Source of the DNA: Sphaerotilus sp.
Lineage (GTDB): Bacteria; Pseudomonadota; Gammaproteobacteria; Burkholderiales; Burkholderiaceae_C
Direction of reading: 5' to 3'
NCBI GenBank assembly: GCA_013299055.1
Contig: JAAFKB010000035.1
Span: forward strand, 1 to 37,977
DNA: 37,977 nt
Below are positions 9,399-18,042 of the stretch, one piece after another. The notes beneath the pieces are model-generated. The model saw nothing but the letters and a program-made list of their open reading frames with translations, searched no databases and was not told the DNA's origin. The translations under genes were made by a program, and so were the position numbers. Each line of letters opens with the position of its first letter. The stretch's first letter is position 1.

Positions 9399-12300
9399 AT
9401 GCGGACCGTTCGAATCTTTCTCTCGTCCCCGGGTGATTGCCACGCTGAGCGCCGTGCAGCGCATCAAGTTGCAGACCGCCTCAACAACGATGCCATCGTT
9501 GCGTCGTTCGCCCGGATCGAGATGGTCGCATGGGACTGGTCCACGGGCATTCCGATGGATGCCTTGGCTTCGCCGCAAGTCTCTGTGAACCGGCGGCTTC
9601 CAGTGCCAGAAGCCTGTGACGTGTTCGTCGGCATCTTCCGATGCAGATTCGGTACACCGCTGCCATTGACTGAATTTCGACGAGAGGACGGAAGCTGCTT
9701 CCAGTCCGGTAGTGAGTACGAATTCGACCGGGCATGGAAGGCGCGACGCCGGGGCGCGCCCTTGCCTGAGATCCTCGTCTATCGGCAGGATGATTCCGTG
9801 GCCTCCGCCGAGGCCGATGCGGTGCAGCGCGATTTGCTGAAGACCTTTTTCGACTCCGCGCCCTTCGTGTCTGAGGCTGTCCCGACAGGCTCGGTGAATC
9901 GCTTTGTCGATGCCGCCGATTTTGAATACAAGCTCGATGGCCACCTGAGAACGCTGTTGGCCGCCTGGCATCCGGATCGTCGATTGCCTCTTGATGTGTG
10001 GCTTGAGCGGCACGCCCGCCGCACGGAGCAGGATGCTGGCCCGAGGTACACGCGCGAAGCGCATCTTGAATCGGAGATTGCACGGGTTTTTGACTGGTTG
10101 CTTGCCCGTCCCCGAGCGATTGCGGACTTGGACGACGCATTGGCGGAAGTCTGGAAACAACTGGATGCACCGGCCTTCGCCCTTGCAAAAGCGGGACTTC
10201 GACGGATCAGTGAGGCCATGCGAGCCGATCCGCACTGGCTGTCGTCTCCGCCTGATTTCGATGGCATCACGACCCTGCTGAAGCAGATCCAAGAGCTGGG
10301 TTGGGCTGAGCATGAAGCCGTGACGGCACAAGGCTCGAAAGCGACCGCCGGGCGGCATTCGACTCTTCAAGCTGTCGAGCCGGCGCAGGAGGCGATACGT
10401 CTGATTGATGGCTACGCATTGTTTGCGCGCAAGCGGGTCTTGCTGCTGACCGGCCCCGCAGGGCAGGGTAAGACGCATACCCTGGTTCACGAAGTTCGGC
10501 GCACGTTGGATGCCGGTGGCGTCGCGGTCGCTGCCCTCGGACAGACCCTGTCTGCTCAGGGTGACTTACGGACGGCATTGGCCACGATCTGGGAGCTTCG
10601 TGATGGCTTCGCGGCGTTTCTGGATCGACTTGACGCGGTGGCCGCCCAGCGCGGGGAGCGCGCACTGATCGTCATCGACGCGCTCAATGAAACCTCGAAC
10701 CGTCACCGTTGGAAAAACGAACTCGCCGGCATCGTCCATGAGGTGCTTGAGCGGCCGCATCTGACGCTGGCATTGGGGGTCCGCTCGGACTATTTCCGGC
10801 AGGTCGTGCCGGAACTGGGGTCCGGCCGTGCTCCTCCATGGGTCGAGCATCGCCACAGTGGGTTCTCGGACGTGGGAGCTGATGCGTTGCTGGCCTATTG
10901 CGCGCATTACGGCGTGGCTGCTCCCGTTGCGCCACCCGTCGGCGAGCTTGGGAATCCGCTGTACGTTCAGTTGTTGGTCAAGAGCCTGCAGGGGCGTCCG
11001 GCGCCCACGCATTGGCTGCCTTCCTGGCTTGAAGTCTGGGCTGCATGGGTCGAACGCCTGGAGGAGGACGCCCGCAGCAGATTCCAGCTCGACCCCTCTC
11101 GTCCCAATCCAGTCCGGCGTTGTCTGAACAAACTGGCCTTGGGGATGCTTCGATCTGGACATTTTCGATTGCCGCGCGACGAGGCGGACAACATTGCACG
11201 CAGCGTGGCGGGCATTGAAGGTCTTGTGGGCTTTCTATGTTCCTCTGGTGCACTGATGGATCGTCTTGAAGACGACGATGACATCGTCGAATTCGGGTTC
11301 GAGCGGCTGTCGGATACCTACTTTGCGGACCGGTTGCTGCATCAGTTGTTCGAAGGCAAGGACACAACGTCCGCCAGACGGGAGGCACTGGTTCGCGCAC
11401 TGTCACCCACCGGCCTTCTTCGTGGCTTGATGCAACCGGGGCGCCGGGATGACCCGTTGGGTGTGCGCCGATCCGGATTGCTGGCTGCGATGTGCTTGGC
11501 GGTTCCTCTGCAAGCAGGGGTTGAGCTTCCGGAATTGATGCCGGCGTACTTTCCAGACGAGTCGGGCTGGCCCTGGCCGGATTTGGCGTTGAAGGAGGCG
11601 TTCACGGACAGCCTGCGCTGGCGACACCGGCCAGAAGAATTTGCCGGTAGTCGGTCCAGGTTGTGGCGGTTGTATCGGCGACGCGGTGAGCATCATGGGG
11701 AGTTGTCTGCCTGGCTTGACGAGTTGATCCGGCTGGCGCTGATTCCCGGCCATCCGTTCGCAATGGCCGATGGCTTGCATCCACGTTTGCTGAAAGCCGA
11801 CAGCCCTGGCGCCCGGGATGCCTGGTGGTCGATTGAACTGGTGGCGCTTTGGCGGAACGAGGGCTCGACTCTGTGCGTGCTCGTGAGATGGGCCAGCGAG
11901 TCGGCGCTTTCTGGATTGCACCTGAACCTTGCCGTACCAGTGGCGCAATTGCTGGCATGGACATGTGCCGTGTCGCAGCAGGCATTGCGCGAGCAGGCGA
12001 CTCGCGGGTTGACGCGCGTGCTGGTTGCTTGCCCCGACGCCTTGGCTGTCGTTCTGGCAGATTTCCTGGCGGTCAATGACGACTATGTCGTGGAGAGCGT
12101 GCTGGTCGCGACCTGGGGTGTCCTGATCGACGGGAGCCAATCGGCTGCTTGCTCGGACGCGGCACGTCAGGTGTGGGAGGTCTTCTTTGCCGGCGGATCT
12201 CCGCGCTGTCACCTCACCGTCCGTCACTATGCGCGCCGCATTGTCGAGGCCGCCTGCGAGCGTGGCTGGCTTGACGACGTTGACCCTACGCGGGTCAGAC

Positions 12301-13745
12301 CGCCCTATCGGAGCGAACTGCCGCTCGACCAAGTCCCTTCTGAAGCGGCGTTGCGCGCCACCGATACATCCATCGGATTCCGGGAAATTCTTGGTTCAGC
12401 GCTGGCACACGACTTCTATTGGTACGTGATGGGGGCTACCTCTGGCGGAAAGCCTTTCTCCTCGCGTCCGCTGCCGCATTCGAATGAGCCCGAACGCCGC
12501 TTTGGTAAAACCCACCAGGCGGATGTGTCACGCCGACCCGCCGGGATCTTCGACATTCCGCTGGCAGCCCGGTTTGTGGCGTGGAACTGTCATCGACTTG
12601 GCTGGACCGGCGAACGCTTCGAAGGATTTGATACCGGCCCCGAGGTCCGGGACGCCCACCGAATCGTTCGACCCGGCCGTACCGAACGGATCGGCAAGAA
12701 GTACCAGTGGATTGGCTGGCAAACGATGCTGGCCTTTCTGGCTGACAACTATCAGATGACGTCCGCGAGCCACGACGACGTGCCGCAGGAGTACGACACC
12801 CCCCACCAGATCGGCTACATCGAAGTGCTGGACCCCTCGCGTTGGTTGCAGCGGTCGCCGCGTCTTTGCGCTGAGACACAACAGTCCGACTTCTGGCGAA
12901 TTCCGAGCCAGCCTCGTTGGCCGGGCGTCGGTGACGAGGCGGTGCGGAACTGGGGATCGAATCCCATGTTTGACCTGCCGGTCAGCGATGTCATCACCCA
13001 TGTGCCGGCGCTGCTCTCGGAATGGGGCGAAGGCCCGTGGCTGCGGATTGCGGCAGACCATGCTTGGTCAAGCCCTGCTTGCCCTGGGATGTGGGGACTG
13101 GATGTCAAGCAAGCCGCTGATGTCTGGTGGCAAGTTACCCCTGCTCTCATCAAGAAGGCGGATCTCCCGGTTTTGCTTGAGAAGCTCAAGCTCCGTACCG
13201 TTCAGCACAAGCTCGAAGGGCAAGGCCGAATTGATCTTGCCGGTGAATGGGATAAACAACTGGCCGAGTGGCCCGGACTTGCCGGACCGTTTGATTGCGG
13301 CATTCAGGCGGGCAATCACAGTCGGTTCGACTCCTGGTTACCGGTGCCGTGGATGTTTTTGGCGGGCGAATGCGGGCATCCTGATCGCAAGGATGAGCAT
13401 GGGCCTGTCCTCATGCCCTGGCCACGCTTGTTTCGCGATTGGGGGTTGAAACTCGACCTTCAGCATGGGGCCGTGCGTCACGGTGACACCGTGGTTTTTG
13501 GCCTTGCCGGCTGTGTGCTCGGCGAGGAGGCACTGTTCGCACGACGCGATCCCCTGATGGGATTGCTGGCGGATAGTGGCCGGTCACTGGTCTGGTGGCT
13601 ACACGGCGAGCGCCGTGCGTCCGTTCGTGGATTCGGGTGTAGCGACGCCCGCAGTCGTGTCTGGATTGATTCGAGTGGTGTCGCGTACCTTGGGCAGGAC
13701 GGGCGAGTGCAGATCGCATGGCTCTCCCGGAGTGTGCGGACTTGA
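9399..13745 (+). CDS. DUF4062-STAND NTPase, putative anti-phage sensor/effector
   Basis: A 1448-residue multidomain protein. Residues about 3-190 resemble DUF4062, a TIR-like fold: VRIFLSSPGDCHAERRAA, then SVNRRLPVPEACDVFVGIF, RCRFGTPLP and SGSEYEFDRAW. The segment PRYTREAHLESEIARVFDWL (about 215-234) links to the NTPase. Walker A is GPAGQGKTH (352-360) and Walker B ALIVIDALNET (422-432), the DALNE form common in STAND/Avs-like NTPases. From about 570 to the end there is a helical, Trp-rich region with no repeat or fold that I recognise, expected to be the ligand sensor. No signal peptide or membrane segment is evident. The start at 9399 aligns with the family N-terminus. The gene is less GC-rich than its neighbours, suggesting transfer. 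Defence is inferred from architecture; a regulatory role is the alternative. Confidence 0.8.
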   Translation: MRTVRIFLSSPGDCHAERRAAHQVADRLNNDAIVASFARIEMVAWDWSTGIPMDALASPQVSVNRRLPVPEACDVFVGIFRCRFGTPLPLTEFRREDGSCFQSGSEYEFDRAWKARRRGAPLPEILVYRQDDSVASAEADAVQRDLLKTFFDSAPFVSEAVPTGSVNRFVDAADFEYKLDGHLRTLLAAWHPDRRLPLDVWLERHARRTEQDAGPRYTREAHLESEIARVFDWLLARPRAIADLDDALAEVWKQLDAPAFALAKAGLRRISEAMRADPHWLSSPPDFDGITTLLKQIQELGWAEHEAVTAQGSKATAGRHSTLQAVEPAQEAIRLIDGYALFARKRVLLLTGPAGQGKTHTLVHEVRRTLDAGGVAVAALGQTLSAQGDLRTALATIWELRDGFAAFLDRLDAVAAQRGERALIVIDALNETSNRHRWKNELAGIVHEVLERPHLTLALGVRSDYFRQVVPELGSGRAPPWVEHRHSGFSDVGADALLAYCAHYGVAAPVAPPVGELGNPLYVQLLVKSLQGRPAPTHWLPSWLEVWAAWVERLEEDARSRFQLDPSRPNPVRRCLNKLALGMLRSGHFRLPRDEADNIARSVAGIEGLVGFLCSSGALMDRLEDDDDIVEFGFERLSDTYFADRLLHQLFEGKDTTSARREALVRALSPTGLLRGLMQPGRRDDPLGVRRSGLLAAMCLAVPLQAGVELPELMPAYFPDESGWPWPDLALKEAFTDSLRWRHRPEEFAGSRSRLWRLYRRRGEHHGELSAWLDELIRLALIPGHPFAMADGLHPRLLKADSPGARDAWWSIELVALWRNEGSTLCVLVRWASESALSGLHLNLAVPVAQLLAWTCAVSQQALREQATRGLTRVLVACPDALAVVLADFLAVNDDYVVESVLVATWGVLIDGSQSAACSDAARQVWEVFFAGGSPRCHLTVRHYARRIVEAACERGWLDDVDPTRVRPPYRSELPLDQVPSEAALRATDTSIGFREILGSALAHDFYWYVMGATSGGKPFSSRPLPHSNEPERRFGKTHQADVSRRPAGIFDIPLAARFVAWNCHRLGWTGERFEGFDTGPEVRDAHRIVRPGRTERIGKKYQWIGWQTMLAFLADNYQMTSASHDDVPQEYDTPHQIGYIEVLDPSRWLQRSPRLCAETQQSDFWRIPSQPRWPGVGDEAVRNWGSNPMFDLPVSDVITHVPALLSEWGEGPWLRIAADHAWSSPACPGMWGLDVKQAADVWWQVTPALIKKADLPVLLEKLKLRTVQHKLEGQGRIDLAGEWDKQLAEWPGLAGPFDCGIQAGNHSRFDSWLPVPWMFLAGECGHPDRKDEHGPVLMPWPRLFRDWGLKLDLQHGAVRHGDTVVFGLAGCVLGEEALFARRDPLMGLLADSGRSLVWWLHGERRASVRGFGCSDARSRVWIDSSGVAYLGQDGRVQIAWLSRSVRT

Positions 13746-13774
13746 CCTTGGTGCGCAAGGATGTCGCATCTTCA

Positions 13775-14131
13775 TTACGTGGGCCACGCAGCCCGTAGCT
13801 CTGTCAATTGCGTCAGCAATTCCGGCACGCTGTCCTGAACCAGGCTCCACAACGTGTCGTTGTCGATCCCCAGGTACCCGTGAATCAGCCGGTTGCGCGT
13901 GGCGATGACCATCCGCCAGGGGATATCAGGATTTGCCTTGCGCACCTCGTCCGGAATGTGGGTGGCGGCTTCACCGATCAGTTCCAGATTGCGGATCGTG
14001 GCGTCATAGACCAGTTCGTTGGCTACGAAACCTGTTTGGTCCAGCGTTGCCGTGTAGGCCAGCACCTTCTGGGCGAAGCCGATCATGTCGTCCAGATAGA
14101 AGCGCCATTCGCGCGGTGTCGCATCAGACAC
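13775..14131 (-). CDS. hepT: HepT-like HEPN ribonuclease toxin
   Basis: A 118-residue HEPN-domain protein, member of the MNT-HEPN toxin-antitoxin class. The catalytic motif RNRLIHGY gives R79-x4-H84 plus Y86 (RX4HXY); in studied HepT proteins that tyrosine is AMPylated by the partner antitoxin. Other family marks are VYDATIRNLELIGEAATHIP and IPWRMVIATRN. The start is taken as GTG at 14131 because GGGAGG lies exactly 6 bases upstream and no in-frame ATG exists nearby. This start makes the gene overlap the MNT stop by 8 bases, so translation is probably coupled. It ends 29 bases from the convergent STAND gene. Confidence 0.9.
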   Translation of the reverse strand: MSDATPREWRFYLDDMIGFAQKVLAYTATLDQTGFVANELVYDATIRNLELIGEAATHIPDEVRKANPDIPWRMVIATRNRLIHGYLGIDNDTLWSLVQDSVPELLTQLTELRAAWPT

Positions 14132-14414
14132 GCACAGCCTCCCGCTCCACAAACGGCCGCAACTCCGCCCGCAGCGCCTTGTCGGTGACCAGATCCACCG
14201 GCGACTCCAGCAAGTCCTCCAGATAGAACTGCACCCCGAAGTAACGCGCTGCCGTTGCCGGTCCGTCGAATTCGACGAGGATGTCGATGTCACTGTCCGG
14301 GCGTGCCGTGTCGCGGACCGTGGAGCCGAACAGTGCCAGCCCGGTCACGCCGAAGCGCGTGGCAAGGTCTGGTTTGCACTGGCGCAGAAGGGTGAGGGTG
14401 GTGTCGCGTTGCAT
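14124..14414 (-). CDS. mntA: MntA-like minimal nucleotidyltransferase antitoxin
   Basis: A 96-residue minimal nucleotidyltransferase. The polymerase-beta-type motif is GS(30-31)-x10-D42-x-D44, within LALFGSTVRDTARPDSDIDI; a third acidic residue would be in the SPVDLV segment. Such proteins neutralise HepT by transferring AMP to its active-site tyrosine. The start ATG at 14414 was chosen because the conserved helix begins right after it; a longer upstream reading frame is cysteine/glycine-rich noise. It lies 25 bases after the acyltransferase stop, same strand, so read-through from that gene is possible. The downstream HEPN gene overlaps it by 8 bases. Confidence 0.9.
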   Translation of the reverse strand: MQRDTTLTLLRQCKPDLATRFGVTGLALFGSTVRDTARPDSDIDILVEFDGPATAARYFGVQFYLEDLLESPVDLVTDKALRAELRPFVEREAVRV

Positions 14415-14439
14415 GGCAGCAGCAAGGTGATAGTTCAGT

Positions 14440-15654
14440 TTAGCCCCGCAGCCCGAACCACGGCCGCAAGAACCTCTGTCGCCGCACCAGCCAGTACACG
14501 CCGAAGCTGATCCCACCCGTTGCGCTCAGCAGGACCAGCGCCTCCACCCCCACTGGCAGCGACCAGCCGAGCAGCACCTGACTGAACACGATCATCACCG
14601 TCTGATGCACGAGATACACCGGAAAGACCGCTTCGGCGAGCATCGGCCGAACGGGAGCGTCGCGGTCGAAGTGGGTGACCGCCAGGCCCAGCAGGGCCGT
14701 GATCGCTGACCATTGGAAGAGGGCAGTCAGCGCAGGGCCGAGTGACCTGGGGACGGTTGCAAAGGCGAGAACGGCCCACGCCAGCGCCGCCACGACCACT
14801 GCAACGTGACGCGCCGCTGCCAGCCGAGACCAGCCGCCTTCCAAACGCATCAGCAGCGCACCCATCCCGAACGCGAACCCGTACATCGCGTGGGCGTACA
14901 CGTCATCCCAGAGCGCGTAGGTCTGCGGGTACGGTGGCTGCAGCACACCTCGGCACAGCACCAGCCACAGCGTCGGCAGCACGAACAGACCCGCGCCTTG
15001 CAACCCGCGTGTCAGCGTGGTTGAGAATGCGTGGGTCGCGGCCGGGAACCAGCGGATGACCCCGCACAGGACGACCGTGTAGCACCACAGGTAAGGCAGA
15101 AACCACAGGTGGTTCCACGTCGGCATCACCAGGCACCGGGCCTCGGCCCCCACCCCTTCGCAGAAGTCCCGGCTGTTCGACAGGACAGAGAAGTACCGCC
15201 CGAGAAAGGACAGGAAGCCGTCGTGATAGCCGAACTTCTGCACCACTTCGAAGTAGGTCTGCGGCGGCACGACCAGCACCACGCCGGTCAGCAACGGCAG
15301 CAACAGGAACCGCGTCCGCCGGCGCAACCACCGCGCGGGAGACCCACCACGCAGCAGGTTGGCCGTCGCGGCCCCCGAGAAGAGGAAGATCAGGCTCATC
15401 CGCCAAGGCTCGGTCAGCCGCATCCATGTCTCCAGCCCGGCCACAGGATGCGGGCTTTTGACGTGGAACGGCCAAGGGACGTAGTACATCCCGACGTGGT
15501 ACAGCACCAGCAGCCCGAAAGCACCGATGCGCAGCCAGTCCAGAAAGTACCGGCGCTGCCCCGCGACATCGCGACTTTTCTCTCGGTTCGGGTCGATTGC
15601 CCCGGGTGCTCGGGGCGTTTGGGTGGCGGCTGCATACACTGGTTCGCCCTCCAT
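14440..15654 (-). CDS. Acyltransferase-3 family integral membrane enzyme
   Basis: A 404-residue polytopic membrane protein with about ten hydrophobic segments. The first one, FLDWLRIGAFGLLVLYHVGM, contains the R-x10-H pair that is the signature of acyltransferase-3 enzymes, which acylate cell-surface sugars or glucans in the inner membrane. PTWNHLWFLPYLWCY is the second conserved block. The sequence is of the OpgC/MdoC-like branch (YHVGMYYVPWPFHVKS), but no substrate can be assigned. The start at 15654 (MEGEP) leaves a 45-residue hydrophilic lead before the first membrane helix; upstream ATGs at 15693 and 15699 would overlap the divergent cyclophilin gene. The MNT-HEPN pair lies directly downstream. 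Confidence 0.85.
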   Translation of the reverse strand: MEGEPVYAAATQTPRAPGAIDPNREKSRDVAGQRRYFLDWLRIGAFGLLVLYHVGMYYVPWPFHVKSPHPVAGLETWMRLTEPWRMSLIFLFSGAATANLLRGGSPARWLRRRTRFLLLPLLTGVVLVVPPQTYFEVVQKFGYHDGFLSFLGRYFSVLSNSRDFCEGVGAEARCLVMPTWNHLWFLPYLWCYTVVLCGVIRWFPAATHAFSTTLTRGLQGAGLFVLPTLWLVLCRGVLQPPYPQTYALWDDVYAHAMYGFAFGMGALLMRLEGGWSRLAAARHVAVVVAALAWAVLAFATVPRSLGPALTALFQWSAITALLGLAVTHFDRDAPVRPMLAEAVFPVYLVHQTVMIVFSQVLLGWSLPVGVEALVLLSATGGISFGVYWLVRRQRFLRPWFGLRG

Positions 15655-15691
15655 GGGGTCGCTATCAACACCGCAAATAACACCACGAATC

Positions 15692-16630
15692 ATGCCCATT
15701 TCCTGCTTTTCACGGCCTTCCTTGCGCGTGCGCACCGCGCTTCCTCTGCTGACCATTGCCTTGCTCGCCGGTTGTGGCGGCGGTGGCAGTGACACTGATG
15801 CCGCCCCGGTCCCGACCACGATGCGCGTGACCTCGGCCACCGCCGAAACCCCGCTGTATGGCCAGTCGCTGCACATCACCGTCCAGGGCGAACTGCTCGA
15901 CCATGGTCTTGTCACCCCCGTCTCGACTGCCTGCAAGACCATCGAGCCGGCTGCGACCACCCAGTACGCCAGCAGCGCGACGACGATGCACTACCTCTGC
16001 GACGTGCAGGCCGTCGGCAACCAGACCATGGAATTGCGCCGCAGCGACACGGGCGCGGTGCTGCACACGCTGAGCTTCACCGTGCCGCTGCCGCAGGTGA
16101 CGATGGCCGTCAGCAACGGCGCGGGGGTGCATGGCAATGTCGTGTTCACGCTGCGCCCTGATCTGGCGCCGATCACGGTGGACAACTTCCTGGCCTACGT
16201 CCGCAGCGGTTTCTACGACAGCACGGTGTTCCACCGCGTGCAGACCAACTTCATCGTGCAGGGTGGAGGCTACCCGTCGCCGGTCGTGGCGGGCACCGTG
16301 CCGACGCACAAGACGACCAACGCCGCGATCACGCTGGAAGCTGGCAGCGGGCTGAGCAACGTGCAGTGGAGCGTGGCGATGGCCCGCACGGCGGTGGCCA
16401 ATTCGGCGACCTCGGAGTTCTTCATCAACCTCAAGGACAACGCCAGCGTCCTCGACAAGACCGCGACGAACGCCGGCTACGCGGTGTTTGCCAGCGTCAC
16501 GGCGGGCACCGACGTGGTCTCGGCGATGACCGGTGCAGCGTGCCAGACGATCGCTGGCTTCTTTCCCAGCACGTTGGGCTGCGTGCCGATTCCCAACGTG
16601 GTGGTCTCGACGGCACGGCAGACGCGCTGA
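15692..16630 (+). CDS. Lipoprotein cyclophilin-type peptidyl-prolyl isomerase
   Basis: A 312-residue exported protein. A basic N-region (RPSLRVR) and hydrophobic stretch end in the lipobox LLAGC, followed by GGGGSDTD, so it should be a lipid-anchored periplasmic or outer-membrane protein. Residues about 35-145 are a strand-rich stretch of unknown type with two cysteines (STACKTIE and HYLCDVQ) that could form a disulfide. Residues about 148-312 are a PpiA-like cyclophilin: GNVVFTLRPDLAPITVDNFL, VFHRVQTNFIVQGGGY (catalytic Arg and Gln) and SEFFINLKDN. It should speed proline isomerisation in envelope proteins. The N-terminal addition is unusual for PpiA, which is normally about 190 residues. 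Divergent from the acyltransferase by 37 bases. Confidence 0.9.
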   Translation: MPISCFSRPSLRVRTALPLLTIALLAGCGGGGSDTDAAPVPTTMRVTSATAETPLYGQSLHITVQGELLDHGLVTPVSTACKTIEPAATTQYASSATTMHYLCDVQAVGNQTMELRRSDTGAVLHTLSFTVPLPQVTMAVSNGAGVHGNVVFTLRPDLAPITVDNFLAYVRSGFYDSTVFHRVQTNFIVQGGGYPSPVVAGTVPTHKTTNAAITLEAGSGLSNVQWSVAMARTAVANSATSEFFINLKDNASVLDKTATNAGYAVFASVTAGTDVVSAMTGAACQTIAGFFPSTLGCVPIPNVVVSTARQTR

Positions 16631-16660
16631 GGCATGGCGGGTTCGGTCGGCCGGGCCGCT

Positions 16661-17896
16661 TCAGGCGCCTGGCTTGACGGCCACCACCCGCAGGCGTCCC
16701 ACCAGCCACAGCGCCCCGGCGGTGCAGGCCAGCGCGACCCAGCCCGTGCGCCCGTAGCCTTGCAGCAGCCCTTGCGCGTCCCGCGAGACCATCAGGCCTC
16801 CCGCGAGCGACGCCACGCCCATCGCACCCGACTGCAGTGCGTTGTTCAGGCTCATGAACGCCCCGCGCCGCCCGGGCTCGACCGCCGAGGTCACCAGCGC
16901 CATGCCCGGCACCATGCGCCCCGACACCAGCACGAAGAACAGCGTCGTCACCACCAGCACCTGCGCCAGCGCGGTCATGCCCCAGTGTCCAAGCTGCGGC
17001 AGGGCCAGGATCGGCACCAGGGCCAGCAGCGCCACCAGCCGCAGCGTCTGCACCTTGCCCCAGCGGTCGGCGAGCTGCCCCAGCAGTTGCGAGCTGACCA
17101 GCGTGGCCAGGCCACCGACGAGGTAGATCATCGGCACCTGCGCGGTGGTCAGGCCGAGGTTGGTGGTGGTGAACAGCGTGATGTAGGGGATCATCGTGAA
17201 GCTGCTGAACACCAGCAGCACCGTCAGCGCAAACGCCCGCCAGTGGTTGCGCACGCCGAGCACCTGCCGCAGTTGCTGCACGGTGCTGGTCGTGGCACCA
17301 CGGGCGGCGAGGTGGCTGGTCATGCGCGGCACCAGCCGGCTCGCGGCTGCCCAGATCAGCACCGACACCGCCGGCAGCGCGAGGAAGGGCGCGTGCCAGC
17401 CGCAGGCGTCCGCCAGCCACAGCGAAGCGGGCACGCCGGCGACCGTCGCCATCGAGAACGCCGCCATCACCACGCCCATCGCCGCACCGCGCCGCTCGAA
17501 GGGCACCGCGTCCGCCACGATGGTCTGCACCAGCGAGCCCAGCACCCCGCCGAACAGTCCCGCCAGCACCCGTGCCGCCATCAGCGTGTGGAAGGTCGGC
17601 GCCAGCCCGCAGCCCAGCGTTGCCACCGCCAGTCCGGCGAACAGGATCAGCAGAAGGCGACGGCGCTCGAAGCGGTCGATGTAGGTGGTCGCTGCCAGTC
17701 CGGACGCTCCGGCGGCCAGGGTATAGGCCGAAATCAGCAGCCCGAACTGCGCGTCGCTGATCCCGAAGATCCGCGTGAGCTGCGGCCCCAGCGGCATCAT
17801 CAGCATGAAATCGACGACGTGGATGAACTGGATCGCGGCCAGGGTCAGCAACATCACGCGCTCGCGGCGCGGTGTCAGGGGAAACGTGTCGGGCAT
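16661..17896 (-). CDS. MFS transporter, DHA1-type
   Basis: A 411-residue major facilitator with twelve predicted membrane helices in two halves. The motif A loop between helices 2 and 3 is recognisable in weakened form (ATTYIDRFERRRLL) and again in the second half (GQLADRWGKVQ). The N-terminal helix IQFIHVVDFMLMMPLGPQL is characteristic of DHA1 drug or sugar efflux proteins in proteobacteria. Substrate is unknown; sugar/arabinose-type efflux and multidrug efflux are both possible. It is convergent with the cyclophilin gene (30-base gap) and divergent from smc (146-base gap). No regulator gene is adjacent. Confidence 0.9.
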   Translation of the reverse strand: MPDTFPLTPRRERVMLLTLAAIQFIHVVDFMLMMPLGPQLTRIFGISDAQFGLLISAYTLAAGASGLAATTYIDRFERRRLLLILFAGLAVATLGCGLAPTFHTLMAARVLAGLFGGVLGSLVQTIVADAVPFERRGAAMGVVMAAFSMATVAGVPASLWLADACGWHAPFLALPAVSVLIWAAASRLVPRMTSHLAARGATTSTVQQLRQVLGVRNHWRAFALTVLLVFSSFTMIPYITLFTTTNLGLTTAQVPMIYLVGGLATLVSSQLLGQLADRWGKVQTLRLVALLALVPILALPQLGHWGMTALAQVLVVTTLFFVLVSGRMVPGMALVTSAVEPGRRGAFMSLNNALQSGAMGVASLAGGLMVSRDAQGLLQGYGRTGWVALACTAGALWLVGRLRVVAVKPGA

Positions 17897-17957
17897 GGCT
17901 TGTCCATTCGGGAAGACCCGAGAGTGTGCCCAAGTTCGCGGTCCGGTGCAGGGCGGG

Positions 17958-17966
17958 TGCTATCAT
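17958..17966 (+). promoter_or_regulatory. Extended -10 promoter element for smc
   Basis: TGC-TATCAT matches an extended -10 box (TGn plus a 4/6 hexamer) 77 bases before the smc start. No convincing -35 box is present at 17 bases; TTCGCG at 17935 is 20 bases upstream. The same TATCATCGCG string appears before rimP, suggesting a shared promoter type in this genome. Confidence 0.5.
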
Positions 17967-18042
17967 CGCGGCCGCTCCGCGCCGCCTTGGCCGGGTGAAA
18001 ATACCATTCAAATCAACGACTTGACACCACGGCACCGCGTCG

